From Phallusia fumigata (lineage: Eukaryota; Chordata; Ascidiacea; Phlebobranchia; Ascidiidae), in contig QXVZ01025228.1 in NCBI GenBank assembly GCA_008931825.1, positions 1-32,773 on the forward strand: a stretch of 32,773 bases of DNA. The letters run 5' to 3'. The notes under the pieces are model-generated. The model searched no databases and was not told where the DNA came from. It saw nothing but the letters and a program-made list of their open reading frames with translations. The translations under genes were made by a program, and so were the position numbers. Positions 21,301 through 32,709 of this stretch are shown here, in pieces. Each line of letters starts with the position of its first letter. Position 1 is the stretch's first letter.

Positions 21301-24300
21301 CCTTACGAACACATGGAATGGAGCTTTTTTCTGTAAACAGGAATTAAACTCAAGGTTTGTGGTATCAGGGGGTCCAGGACAGTTATAACATCTTCTGAGG
21401 GCCCGGGACAGAAACTGTACCAACCTCATTTCTTACTTTGTAGTTATTTACAGTTATACAACATAACATATTCACAATTAAAAGCCCAGTATCATGGTAA
21501 CAGTTCGGTGACCTGATGTTTGTTTTGTAATTGTTATTGCAAATAGCTAACCAAACCTTTTTGGCTAATTCTTGCTATTGAAGTAAGTTTCATTATAATT
21601 AGCAGTTGGTTGCCCTATCCCTAGAAATCCTACATTTCCTCACCATTTTTACAAACACTTTTTTAGTGCGGGCGGATATAAAAAATTGTTTTGGACAATG
21701 ATGCTACCAGATTGGCTAAATCTAGAAACAAAGCCAAATGTAATCTTAAAATATTTAAAAGGTGCAATTTAGTCCAATAAACGCACACAAGCAAAAAGAT
21801 TTGTTCACCTCTAAGAATTTTCTGCATGCTATGTTCTTGCAGACAAAATGTAAACAGTACAGCATAAGGTTGTCCCTTATCTCAGTTTAACATATGAAGT
21901 GCTTGATCTATTTTCATAAATCCCCAATGCTACTCAGAAACTACAGTATGTCAATATTTGGTCTAGTCCCTGTGGGCACAGGAGTTTGATTACAAGATGT
22001 TCTACCGTGGGTTGGTGGCTCAAAAAAATGTCCAAACATGTACAAGTAACAAATGTTACATGCTTAGATTTACTACCATAAGCAAACACAAAATATGGTT
22101 TTATTAATGATGCCTTTCAAACACCATATTTGCTTCTAGGCAAGAATTCTGTTTTCTTTACCCGCTTTATGATTGGAAATATTTTGGAGTCAGTTCAAAA
22201 CACAGGCCTCGATTTTTTAGCAATTTTTTTTCGTGTGGGGTGGCGAAATGATCAAATCCAAGCGGTCTGACACATGATTGAATTGCACAACGTACACATA
22301 TTGGTTTATAATGTCCTTATACTCTCTGTTATTGCTAATATTAATGGTACATGTAGTACTAGAAATGCGCAAAAATGGAGTTCCTGCTGCTTTGTTGAAT
22401 GAACAAAAGGAATTTATGTCGCTTGCCTCACACATGTTTGGTGTAAACCAGTCATATTTCTGGGATGGCAGCATAGACTTTTTATGGCTGCCATCTAGAA
22501 ATTTTCAGTGGGGTGGCCACCACCCCTGGCACCCCGGGAATCGACGCCTATGGTTCAAAACATAACACTACATGTTTAAAGCTTTCTGTTTGCTGCTTTA
22601 AATTGTTCTTGAAGCGTTTAACCCTGCTTGGAAACTAAATTTTTCAATTAAACTGGTGCAAAACATTTGGTCAAGCAAAAATTAGGTTTATTTCTTGTAT
22701 ATATTTAATTCCTACTTGGGTCTCGTAACTTGGATCCCATCTCAACAAGACTGTCAACCTCCTCCTTTTGAGGAGCATGGATAATGATCACTGTTGATCC
22801 AAGAATGGAAAGGATACATCCTATCTTCCCATGTAGGTTCAGGTATTCATCAAGAAAGTAGGAAGCAAGTACAGCACTGTCAATCAAAAGGTACATATGT
22901 ATTGTTACCAGTACAAAGCTTAAAAAAGACCAACGAAATTTGCATGTATCGAAGCCCAACTAATAGTTCTACAAAAAGTAGGTTGGAAATCATGTTTCTG
23001 AAATACTACAATCACCATCACTCCCTAGAAAAGGATAAAATGTTCATAGGATATTAAACCACCATGCATAAACATTGTGGTGTTATAACCTGTTAAAACT
23101 CGTTGTCTCATAAACTTTACACCTCATAAACACCCATTTACTACCATTGCATATGAACTGCAAATCAAATTTATTGTTTAAATCAAATTTAAGCAAATTA
23201 AATTTATTGTTAAAATTAACGACAGTTATAGGTAAAAGCACTATGTACCCAGTGTCCCCCAGCAAGGCTGTGTGCTGGGAATAAAATATACATGCATGAC
23301 ACAACCACAATCAATAAGCTGATCGATAGGCTACAACAACAATATCCAAATGACAGTGCAACATGAATCACTCACCTGACCAAAACACTTAGAGCACCGA
23401 GCGGGGTAACTAGTGATGCTGGAGCAAAAGCATAGGCCAGAAAATTTGCTCCTTCACCAACTCCCACTGTTAAACATGGAATTATGGTTAGATATGTATA
23501 TATTGGATTTTTCTGCTTCAAGTGTTTCTGCATCATTTACACTTCCTTGCCACATATTTGTGTACAGATTCCTTGCATTTCAAGACAACACATAATTTAA
23601 TGTAATTGGACACAATGAAAACACGCTAGTGCTTCATAACCTGTGATAGACTGAGCATATGAAAGTCTGAGCTTATTAACTCCATCAGTTCAAATTAACT
23701 ACCAATACATATTTCCTGAACATGTAATATATTGCTCTGTGTGTCACATAGTCCTGTAATAACAAATGATCAGCATGAATAGTTTATTAAATGATTTCCA
23801 GAAAATTGTTAGGTAAGGCTCTGCTGGGAAACCCCTTAAATAGAGAGACAAACTACATTACATCCTTACTTGAAATAAGACCTGCCCACCACATCCATTC
23901 TTTCAGATATGCATGTCCACCTTCGCCTGTAAAACAAGTATTATTATTAATGTGTAACTCTGTAATTTAATGTCACTTGGTGACAAATTGAGTTGCAATA
24001 AAAATGTGTTACCAAGTGTTTAAACAAATTTATAGTTGGAGTAGTTGCTAAAGATTGAATAAATAGAACAATAAATATATATTTTGCTAAACCCAAAAAA
24101 ATCAATTAAATCATACCAGCTCTGGTAGTTCCTTTAGCAGCTAGGCGAAGAAGGCCCTTTTTCTTCAATATAAAACTCCCACCAATAAAGATACTCGAAC
24201 TTATAGCTAAACCGAGCCCAATGTAGAATCCAGAATCAGGATCTGCTGATGCAGCAGTGCTAAAAATGAAAGTGGCAAAAGTGGAACCGGCAACAAACAG

Positions 24301-25818
24301 TGCTAATTTTCCATTTTTTAAATGTATCAAATACACCATACTTTTGACTGAAGAACATTATTGCCCAAAGTAATCAACAACATTTCTATGTACCCTGTTG
24401 ACGAGTTGGCACTACTGTCAGTCATATTGGAGTGATAGAAGGTTGTGGTTGAAATTGTTGATGTGGATGTCAAAGTAGATGACAAGGTAGATAGATTATT
24501 TTGGCTTTGACTGAGGTCATCTGTAATGCAACAAAACCAAACTATGATGTCAGCTACTCAAATACACCAACACAAACATCTTCCTTTTTTCAAAATAATA
24601 TGTACTATAAGGACAATGTATGCTGCTTAAAATGATTGCAGGCTACAAAATTAATCTAATTACATATTTATTCACAGACATTTGCTACTACAATGTTACT
24701 GTAAAACAATGATTTTCTATAACCTGAATACACACAAAATATATATATAACAGACATTAGGAACCTTGCCCACTATTTTCTGTGCCAGTTTGTATAACTT
24801 GGTGCGATTTTAGGTTAGTTTACAAGACAGAAATGTTGCATTGTACCACAATCTATGTACTTAGTGAACGTTAAGCCTGTACTGCATAAATACAAATGCA
24901 TGCAAACATATGATACCATGTACCTAATTTTAAAAGTAAGTAAATGATCAAGCCAAAATAATAAAAACACATGAAAGAAAAATAATGTATGATAAGCCTT
25001 TTTGTAACATGTGGTATGTTTCACTGAGGCAGACATGCAACATGCATGCAATGAACAGCTATGCATTATGCAACAGGCAAAGCAATTTAGTCGAACATCA
25101 ACTGATGGGGCAACACACCTGTTGGATTTGTGTTCATGGAACTATATTCCTGTTAAGAAACATTAACGTTAATTTACATACTTGTTTTGAATGTTTCACA
25201 AATAAGCACAGAGTTTTACTGACTTCAAATAACCTACACATATAGTGAGACTACACTAACGCTGCTGGCAGATTACATCAATTTTTCAACATAGCAACAA
25301 AACACATGCAAACAAAAGCTGGATGCAAGTTTCCAATATATATAAGTATTTTACACCGTAATACAATATGCATATATTATTGAAAGAAAGTAATAGTTCC
25401 ATTCCACAAATAGCAATTAAGTTCCTTCACTCCAAACATTTCACCTCAGTAACAAATTCTTAATTTGGGCATATTAAATGCTCAGCAAATGGTAAACTGA
25501 ACACAAAACGACCAAGTATTAATTACAAAATTGTAACACATAGTACCTAGTTTGTTCATTAGATAAATATTTCTTAGCCATGAATTTGCCGGTGTTATAT
25601 GCATGCTGCATGAAATTGACTTTGTGTGTATTATTGTACGGGATAACAGGCATATAACATATAGCAAGTAGTTTTGGTGCTAATCATGCAAAGGGGGAAG
25701 ATTCAAATATTGTTTTCTACCTGAGGAAATTTACAACACAAAATAGGACACATTAACAAGTCAAAAAAATAAACACTTATTTTAAAGATAACCCAATGTA
25801 TTTACCTGCAATACTCAT
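18327..25818 (-). CDS. NIPA2: NIPA2-like magnesium transporter; complete, 9 coding exons, 430 aa
   Basis: Exons, minus strand: 25818-25806, 24520-24394, 24259-24117, 23926-23870, 23466-23376, 22876-22716, 21202-20955, 19407-19251, 18622-18327. Phases match throughout. NIPA proteins are multi-pass membrane proteins that carry Mg2+ at the plasma membrane and endosomes. The family signature runs across the exons: [95 protein letters not shown] and [10 protein letters not shown], then [13 protein letters not shown]. Similarity to vertebrate NIPA2 (from memory) is high. Unlike vertebrate NIPA2, about 45 Ser/Thr-rich residues with possible N-glycosylation sites (NLS, NMT, NSS) precede the first membrane segment. 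The charged tail contains SDEDDDNS. The initiator exon has only 13 coding bases; its ATG is inferred from phase. Confidence 0.92.
18623..19250. other. Intron of the NIPA2-like gene
   Basis: Phase-1 intron before the last exon. It contains a short hairpin with arms CGAGCAC/GTGCTCG at about 18879-18900; nothing else recognised. Confidence 0.5.
19475..20688. repeat. Assembly duplication of about 600 bp around N at 20078, copies diverged
   Basis: 19475-20077 and 20079-20688 are clearly the same segment with many substitutions and several indels, for example loss of about 9 bases after GAGAGCCACA. Both are intronic in the NIPA2-like gene. This fits two haplotypes joined in series. Confidence 0.85.
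22193..22560. mobile_element. hAT-type MITE with intact target-site duplication
   Basis: Element 22201-22552 (352 bp). Terminal inverted repeats CACAGGCCTCGATT (left) and, on the other strand, CATAGGCGTCGATT (right): 12 of 14 match. Identical 8-bp direct repeats GTTCAAAA flank it at 22193-22200 and 22553-22560. An 8-bp duplication is characteristic of hAT transposons. It has no transposase-length ORF. It lies in the 1.5-kb intron between NIPA2 exons 22876-22716 and 21202-20955. Confidence 0.8.
22877..23375. other. Intron of the NIPA2-like gene
   Basis: Phase-2 intron. AT-rich with ATTAAATTTATTGTT-type repeats around 23160-23215; nothing further recognised. Confidence 0.5.
23467..23869. other. 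Intron of the NIPA2-like gene
   Basis: Phase-1 intron, AT-rich, no motif recognised. Confidence 0.5.
24521..25805. other. First coding intron of the NIPA2-like gene
   Basis: 1285 bases, phase 1, AT-rich with a short TA run near 24747. No open frame or element could be supported. Confidence 0.5.
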
Positions 25819-25838
25819 GACCACAAAAGCTTTAAATT

Positions 25839-25853
25839 TCTAGAGGAGAAAAC
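25839..25853 (-). promoter_or_regulatory. Splice acceptor 21 bases upstream of the NIPA2-like start codon
   Basis: The minus strand reads TTTTCTCCTCTAG, a strong acceptor, just before a 21-base leader and the ATG at 25818. It is either the 3' end of a 5'-UTR intron or a spliced-leader trans-splice site, which ascidians are known to use. No upstream exon was identified. Confidence 0.4.
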
Positions 25854-27440
25854 TGATGAGTTTATAAACTATTGAGAATTAAGTATATTCCTAATTTTCA
25901 ACACATATTTTTTTAAACAACTTTAAATCTGTTAAAATTAAGAAAGGATGTTAAAAACTACAGTATCTCTTGCCGTTAGTATTAGTGTTAAACAGTATCT
26001 CGTGCCGTTAGGATCAGAATATCAAACATATGAGAAAATGCTCCAATGACCAATCAAGACAAATGAAAGTTTGCGAAAGTTAACAAAATACTATAACTTT
26101 TGGAAGTAAATCTACACTTATTTCATTCTCTAAGAATATTCCCTATATTTTAGTTTGTTGCTATGACTTACTAACATTAAAGAAAACTAAGGAGACAACA
26201 GACATTCACAACCTCGACACAAACCAACCGTAAACGCAGTAGTACAGGAATTTAATTTTGTCTGCCGAACGGGGAAATAGGGCAAAATTAAACGGATGAG
26301 AGAAAACTTCTTATGTGTCCCGAAAACACACATACACACATAAAATTATAAAGCGCGAACCTTGCAGTTATGCTTTACCACCTTGGGTCCTGTAAATGAA
26401 TATTTTACGTATTTGACCCGCTTTTATTAACAATTTCTGCTTTGCAGTATGCCTTGTCAAGGTAATTGCAAAATTTAGCTTTAACCTCATTGGATTTAAG
26501 AACACCATTTCTCAAAACATCAACAGCGTGAATCATGAGATCATCAGACTTGCTAAGATCTGGGGGTGTTTGTGCTTGAGGTTGGAGCTTTGTGGTAAGA
26601 CAACGTCACTTATTACTTGCTGTTAAATATGACGCCATATGTTCATATGAAGTAATGCCCCAATAGATGCATATTTGTAAACTACGTTCTCCCTAGATGA
26701 AGGTAAACGCGATATCGTATTTATACAATTTGACGATTAAAAAAATGCTATAGTGCTTGTTGTGAAGATAGCCAAACAATAAAAAGATGACATTCCACTA
26801 AAAGGGTGACCACTGGAGCGTTATGGTCAATCCCAGTAACTGATACACCCGTGATCCGTGGGCCCATCCGGCTGGTATCCACCCATGTTACCCAACCCAT
26901 TCGCACCTTTTTCCCGTTTATAGCAGAGAATATTTTTTTTTACAAACTCGATTGCAACAATTTGTTAAAAAACCATTAACACCAGTAATGTTTGACGAAG
27001 ATCACCTCTGTCTGGCGTTAGCGGATTTGTGGAGTACAAAACAAACTTTCTGTTTTGAAAGACATATTACCTCGTTGTGTATTGTATAGGTTTCGATAGA
27101 AATAATTATCAAAACTAAACAATATTACAGTAGATAGTGACCAACATTTTAAAGAAAGATATTGACCAACAGTTAAAGAACATGTAAAAACAACTTTCGG
27201 AAAGCAGCTTCGTTAGGATATTAAGTGTAAGCCTACTAAAAGCATCAAGCACGATATAGTTTCCGAAGGTGAGAAGGCACGCTGTCAATGGAACATGGTA
27301 TGATATGTGGTTAGCACACGATTCGTTTCTTGGTCCGGGAGAACATAAACCCGCATTGGCAACAAGGGAAAATCGTCGCGAGAAATTCATGCACCCTTTT
27401 GCCGAATTTTGTGGGTAAGTCGGCATGGTCTGGAAGCCCT
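25854..27440. other. Intergenic region between the mucin-like and NIPA2-like genes
   Basis: About 1.6 kb without a supported exon. It holds two copies of CAGTATCTC(T/G)TGCCGTTAG at 25961-25979 and 25993-26011 (32 bases apart) and a short ACACACATACACACA run near 26327. Likely contains the upstream region of the NIPA2-like gene and the 3' flank of the mucin-like gene; no AATAAA was noticed near the mucin stop. Confidence 0.45.
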
Positions 27441-30400
27441 CTATTTGCCAGAGGCTTGTATGTAGGCATCGTACAGTTTTTGCCACTGGGGTAGAAGATA
27501 ATTCGTGTAGGTGGCATATTCCTTTTCCCAGAGCGCAACATCAGCTTGAGTAAAATCACCTAAAAAATCATGTTTACAATTTAATCAGAACAAAATAAAT
27601 ATCATTTTCTGTTTGCTAGAAAATGTTTAGCAGCAGTAAACTCGCAAATAACCTTGAAGAGGTGTATCGCAGATAAGGAACAAACAGCCGTTGTAGTCAA
27701 CAAACGTGCGCGTCTCGACGCTGCAGGGTGGTTTGTACGGTGCTGGACACTGCGAGTGATCTGGAGAAATCCCTGGCAATGCTGATCCAAACGTTGTCAT
27801 ATAAGTGGAGGCCAACTGGAACCACTTGTTGACTGTGTCGTTTCTGTGTAGGAACGAACATGTATTTAGTTTAAGAAGCTTGGATTAGGTGCTAATGTTG
27901 CGTCTGTTACCTCCATTTGTTGTAGTTGTCCTGCCATTGCTTGGTGGCGTTTGTCTGTTTGTATTTCGTGCCGGAAGTGGGCGCCGTTGTCGTTTGAACT
28001 GAAAACATCAGAATGTCAAGTATGCAATTTGAGCAACACAACGTTACGGTGCTTATATTCAATTTTACCGATTGTTGTAAAATTTGTAGTTCCTGGGCTA
28101 CCCAAAGTCTGACCACCTTTTTTCGGTATTACTGTTGCAACATAGTTTTGACCTACAAAATGAAAAAATGGCGTCAAGGAACTGTACATTGTGCAAAGTT
28201 TTTGCAATCAACAGTGACAATTGTCAATACTGTACCTGGCAAAGTGTCATAGAAACATTTATACGTATATGGAGATGTAGCAGGGACTTCCCCAAAATTA
28301 TTTGAAAATCCTGTATTTGATGCAATTGCTGTTTGGTCAATGGTGATAAGGTAGGAATCAGCCGACTGAAAAATATCGGCAATGAATTTATAAAACGTAA
28401 CATAAAAGTGCAACTATTAAATTACTACTTACTGAATCGTGCTTTACTTTGACGCAAACAGTATCATTGGTGACCGGCATAATATCAATTTGCAGGGTAT
28501 AAGGTGGGGTCGTACTTGCTGAAGCTGTGGTCGCCGAATGTGTGGTTCCGGGCACTGTAGTGGAAGCGGCAGTTGTCTGTTGAGTTATTCCGGGACCGCT
28601 TGATGTCGCAGCAGGGGCTGTTTCTGCTGTTGTTGCACCTGGTGTAGAAGGCGCGTCACTTGTCGTGGGTGATGTACGCTGGGCTGTCGTTAACGTTTCT
28701 GCAGTCGAGGGTACCATCGTTGATATGGTTGGACCAGAACTTGTTAACACTCGGCCCGAAGTGGTTCCTGCTGAAGCTACGGCATCAGCTATAGTTGTGT
28801 CCGCTTGAGTCGTTGCTGTGGAGGCAACCGCATCCGACACAGTAACAGTTGTTGTTGATGCTACTGGTGCCTGGGTGGTTTCCGCCGATACTGCAGAACC
28901 AGTAGTTTCCGGCACTGGTGCAACGGTTACATTCGTTTTTGATGTTGACACCAGGTTGGTTGCTAGGGTGGATTCCGTTGTTACCGCGGCACTAGATGTA
29001 GTTTCTATTGATACTTGGATGTTTTCTGTTGATGCAACCGTTCCAGTCGTTTCGCTTGATACGACACCAGCTGTTGTTGATGTCTGTGCTTGACTGGTCT
29101 GAGTTGCAAATGCAGAATCAGATGTGGTTTCTATTGATACTTGGATATTTTCTGTTGCAACGGTTCCAGTCGTTCCTCCTGTTGGTGCTTGGCTGGTTTC
29201 TGTCGAAATTTCTGCTCCAGTCGTTTCTACTACTGTTGGTTGGGTCGTTTCTGCCGAAACGGTAATACCAGATGTTGTTAGTGTATGTGCTTGGGTGGTC
29301 TCAGTTGCAGCATCCGATGTAGTTTCTATTGATACTTGTATATTTTCTGTTAAAGTAACAGTTCCTGTCGTTTCTCCTATTGGTGCTTGGGTTGATTCCG
29401 TTGGGTTATGGGAGGTTGGGGCTTGACTGGTTTCAATGGAAACTGCGGCACCAGTCGTTTCTGCGACTGTCTGTTTGGTCGTTTCTATCGAAACGGTAAT
29501 ACCGGATGTTGTTAATGTTTGTGCTTGGGTGGTCTCAGTTGCAAATGCGGTATCGGATGTGGTTTGTATTGTTGGTTGGTTGGCTTCTGTTACTGTAACG
29601 GCACCAGTCGTTTCTGTTGGTAAGGCACCAGATGTTGATGCTGTTTGTGCTTGGGTAGTCTCAGTGGCGAATGCAGCATCAGATGTGGTTTGTATTGGTG
29701 CTTGGTTCGTTTCTGTTAATGTAACGGCACCAGTCGTTTCTCCTACTGATGCTTGGGTGGATTCTGTCGGGTTAGGACCTGATGTTGTTGCTACGGATAC
29801 TTGGATAGATTCTGTTGATGCTGCGGTACTCGTCGATTCTGTCGCCGACGGTTGGGTTTCCGTTGTTATCTGCCCCCCGGATGAGGTAATATCCTGAGTT
29901 TGGGTGGTTTCTGACGATACAGCGGCACTAGACGCTGTTACTATTTGTCCTTGGCTAGTTTCCGTAGCGAGTGCTGTAGCAGATGTACTTTCTATTGGTG
30001 CTTGGGTATTTTCCGTAGAAACTGCAGACCCAGTCGTTTCTGCTACTGTTGGTTGGCTTGTTTCTGTTGAGACTGCAGCCCCAGTCGTTTCTGCTACTGT
30101 TGGTTGGCTTGTTTCTGTTGAGACTGCAGACCCAGTCGTTTCTGCTACTGTTGGTTGGCTCGTTTCTGTTGGCACTGTGGTATCTAGAATTGGTGGCACT
30201 GTTGCCCGGCTGGTCTCTGTCAATACAACGGTACCAGTTGTTTGTTCTTTGGTGGTTGCCGATGAGGTCGTGCCATTAGTCGTATCTGCTACTGAGGTCT
30301 GTGATGTTTCAGCAGGCCCAACAGCGCCAGAATCTGTGGTTACACTGACAGTCGCAGTGNTCTGCTACTGTTGGTTGGCTCGTTTCTGTTGAGACTGCAG

Positions 30401-32709
30401 ACCCGGTCGTTTCTGCTACTGTTGGTTGGCTGGTTTCTGTTGGCACTGTGGTATCTAGAATTGGTTGCACTGTTGCCCGGCTGGTCTTTGTCAATACAAC
30501 GGTACCAGTTGTTTGTTCTTTGGTGGTTGCCGAGGAGGTCGTGCCATTAGTCGTATCTGCTACTGAGGTCTGTGATGTTTCAGTAGGCCCAACAGCGCCA
30601 GAATCTGTGGTTACACTGACAGTCGCAGTGCTTAATGCTTGTTGTGTTGTAAGGCCATCGGACGTCGCGGTCGTTGTCGCGCTGTTAAATGTATCGCCAG
30701 ATCTACCTACGGGATCTGATGGCGTGCTGGTCGCGGTTGCACTTTCAGTCCAGGAACCACTGCCAATATCAGTTGTTGAACCTTGGTTTAACGAATCAAC
30801 TGTAGCCTCCGTACTGATAACTGATGAAGTAGTAGAGAGTCTCTCCGTTGAGGAAGTTGTATCCGGTATAAATTGGGTAGTTGTTGTGCCAGTGGTTGGA
30901 GATCTAGCTTCGGAAGCATAAGCTGTAGTGGATGGATCCGTGCCAGGGGCTCCCGACACTGAACTGTCCGTGATTTGTTCTGAAGCACTTGGTGTCATTG
31001 TAGGTGAAGTGCTTGTATCTGGTAATCAATGTACATACTGTTAGTGTATGTTAATACTAATGGGCACATTTGAAAAGCAGCCGTTTACTTTGGGAAGACG
31101 TTGTTTCAAAACTGGTACTGAGAGAGGCTCCAGTGATCGAACCCCTGCTTCCCCACGCGACAACAGTGTACGATGTCCCTGAACAAACATTCGGTTAAAG
31201 TATGTACAAAGTCGCGTCATAAGAAATGTAAGAGCACCACAAAGTGTACGTTTTATATAGACGCTGTAGTCCAAAAAAGTTTAATAGTTTTAACTTGCGA
31301 ATTACAAATACTGGCATTTGAGCACAAACGTAGATGTAGAAACGTATTGATTCTTGTGAGTTTTATGATTTGACCTCACCTTCGGTTAGTTTGTCCACGC
31401 ACAGTTCATACATTGTTTTAGATTGTTGTCGATTAAAGCTAAAATTAGCAAGACGGACGTCCAACTGGTTGGTGAGGTAGATATCCAAAAAATACTTTTC
31501 AATGTTAGGACTTCCAACCATCAAAATGCACCCGCGAGAACTTGACGTATTGATAGTTGTAAGGCTGATAATGTCAAGCACATAATTTGCGACTGTTGTT
31601 TCAGGTGGAGCGTTTTGCAGAGCCGCTGCATCTGTTTGGGCGGCCGCATCTGACTGAGTGGTTGCATCGGTCTGGGTGTTTTTTTCTGGTTGCGTGGTTG
31701 CGTCTGTTTGGGTTGTTGTTTCTGGTTGCGTGGTTACATGTGGTTGTGTATTTGCAACTGGTTGGGTGGTTGTGTCTGGCTGCGTGGTTTGGGTTGTTGC
31801 TTCTGGTTGCGTGGTTACATCTGGCCTTGTGGTCGCAACTGGTGGGGTGGTTGTGTCTGGCTGCGTAGTTACATCTGGTTGGGTTGTTGTATCTGGTTGC
31901 GTGGTTACATCTGGCTGTGTGGTTGCAACTGGTTCGGTGGTTGTTTCTGGTTGAGTGGTTACATCTGGCTGTACATGTGAAGATGTTTCTTGTCCCGTTG
32001 TTGCCTCTGGTGTCGTAGCTGTCGTATCGACCTAAACAGCACGATTTTTACCAACTGGGAACAGTTTGCGCTAATTGGCCCAAAAATGTAATGCAGTTGG
32101 GCTTTAATTTAAGTTGGCATAATTTTTACCCTCTGACGTACCTGTGGTAATGTAGTATTCAGTCGAGGACACTCATCCGCCGTAATACACCTAAACCACA
32201 AAAAATGGTGTAACTCATGTTAAGTTTTTTTTTAATCAGTCGTACCATGTGTGGGACGTAGTTTAAAAGGACAACTAAAAACGTCAAAAGGGCTAACACC
32301 AAATTTGGTTTAAGCGCTCGAATCCATGACGCAACGGATGATAATAAGTCTTTAAATATGTATAACTCATAAGTTCACACACGAGCCCACGTATACACGT
32401 ATTGCGGTTAGGACCACGCCTTACCCTAAAAGGTATGGATTTGCGTAACCGTAGAGCAATGCAGAATGTCACGAAAAGCTACCTTTTCGGTACAAATAGA
32501 AGGATTCAACACAGACACATCGCCGTTATTCGTAAAATAGGAAACAACAAAGGAGAACAAATATGCTTACCGTCCTTCGTGTAAAACACTTCGCTCTGGC
32601 GGACAAGCGCATCTCTGAACTAAGATAAACGGACACACTGGAACCAAGTCATTGCATGTCGAATCACACATCGATGTCGATTGGAATCGTTGGTCAGGTA
32701 CTTCACAAT
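27441..32709 (-). CDS. Mucin-like secreted protein with TIL domain and two Ser/Thr-rich repeat exons; 3' part, 9 exons
   Basis: Exons, minus strand: 32709-32571, 32190-32142, 32031-31380, 31018-28433, 28365-28236, 28152-28069, 27998-27911, 27843-27653, 27559-27441 (TAG stop). Phases agree when the 271 bases at the N join (30360) are removed, giving about 1254 residues in the window. Order: TIL cysteine-rich domain; PTS repeats of the TTQPDV type; a globular stretch of about 80 residues (from VANYVLDIISL to YELCVDKLTE); long PTS repeats of the ETSQPTVAETTGSAVST type; then a fibronectin-III-like or unknown module (TYKCFYDTLPGQNYVATV) and unfamiliar cysteine-poor exons. PTS regions carry dense O-glycans in mucins; TIL domains accompany VWD in gel-forming mucins and FCGBP-like proteins, so VWD modules may lie beyond the right edge (inference). 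Secretion is assumed; the signal peptide is outside the window. Confidence 0.85.
28433..31018 (-). repeat. Coding minisatellite: PTS repeat exon, 51-bp period
   Basis: One exon of 2586 bases as assembled. The clearest units at about 30039-30180 repeat every 51 bases (17 residues, ETSQPTVAETTGSAVST type); units further 3' are more diverged (NIQVSIETTSDAA type). Thr, Ser and Pro dominate, as in mucin domains. Long plus-strand open frames opposite it are by-products of the periodic sequence. Confidence 0.85.
30090..30630. repeat. Assembly duplication of 270 bp around N at 30360, copies diverged
   Basis: 30090-30359 and 30361-30630 differ at roughly seven positions. Each copy is 270 bases (90 codons); with the N, 271 bases are added, which breaks the reading frame. 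Removing them restores one frame through the whole mucin exon and matches both flanking intron phases. Confidence 0.85.
31019..31379. other. Intron between the two PTS exons
   Basis: Phase-1 intron, donor GTGAGG, acceptor gattaccag on the minus strand. No motif recognised. Confidence 0.6.
31598..32031 (-). repeat. Coding minisatellite: TTQPD(V/T) repeats, 18-bp period
   Basis: Six-residue units, with period 18 bases, near the 5' end of the second PTS exon. It is a different sequence family from the 51-bp repeats, so the two mucin tracts expanded independently. Confidence 0.8.
32142..32709 (-). other. TIL (trypsin-inhibitor-like) cysteine-rich domain, two exons
   Basis: Exons 32709-32571 and 32190-32142, joined CG|G-TGT. 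The characteristic tail reads CACPPERSVLHEGRC then ITADECP. Eight cysteines are visible instead of the usual ten. The 380-bp intron shows nothing else. TIL may inhibit proteases alone, but beside mucin repeats it is usually structural. Confidence 0.8.

Noticed and set aside
27115-27486. Minus-strand open frame of 123 codons beyond the mucin stop
   Set aside because: It overlaps the true last exon in another frame, and the upstream exons require the frame that stops at 27441.
28818-30921. Long plus-strand open frames opposite the mucin exon (Val/Ser/Cys-rich)
   Set aside because: They are antisense shadows of a periodic Thr/Ser-rich coding sequence with no splice sites or start context of their own.
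31587-31980. Plus-strand frames rich in Trp, Cys and Gly at the second repeat tract
   Set aside because: Reverse-strand reading of the TTQPD minisatellite; the minus-strand frame has matching intron phases on both sides.
28433-32031. CRISPR-like or satellite array
   Set aside because: The repeats are contiguous, in frame, without unique spacers, and belong to a eukaryotic coding exon.
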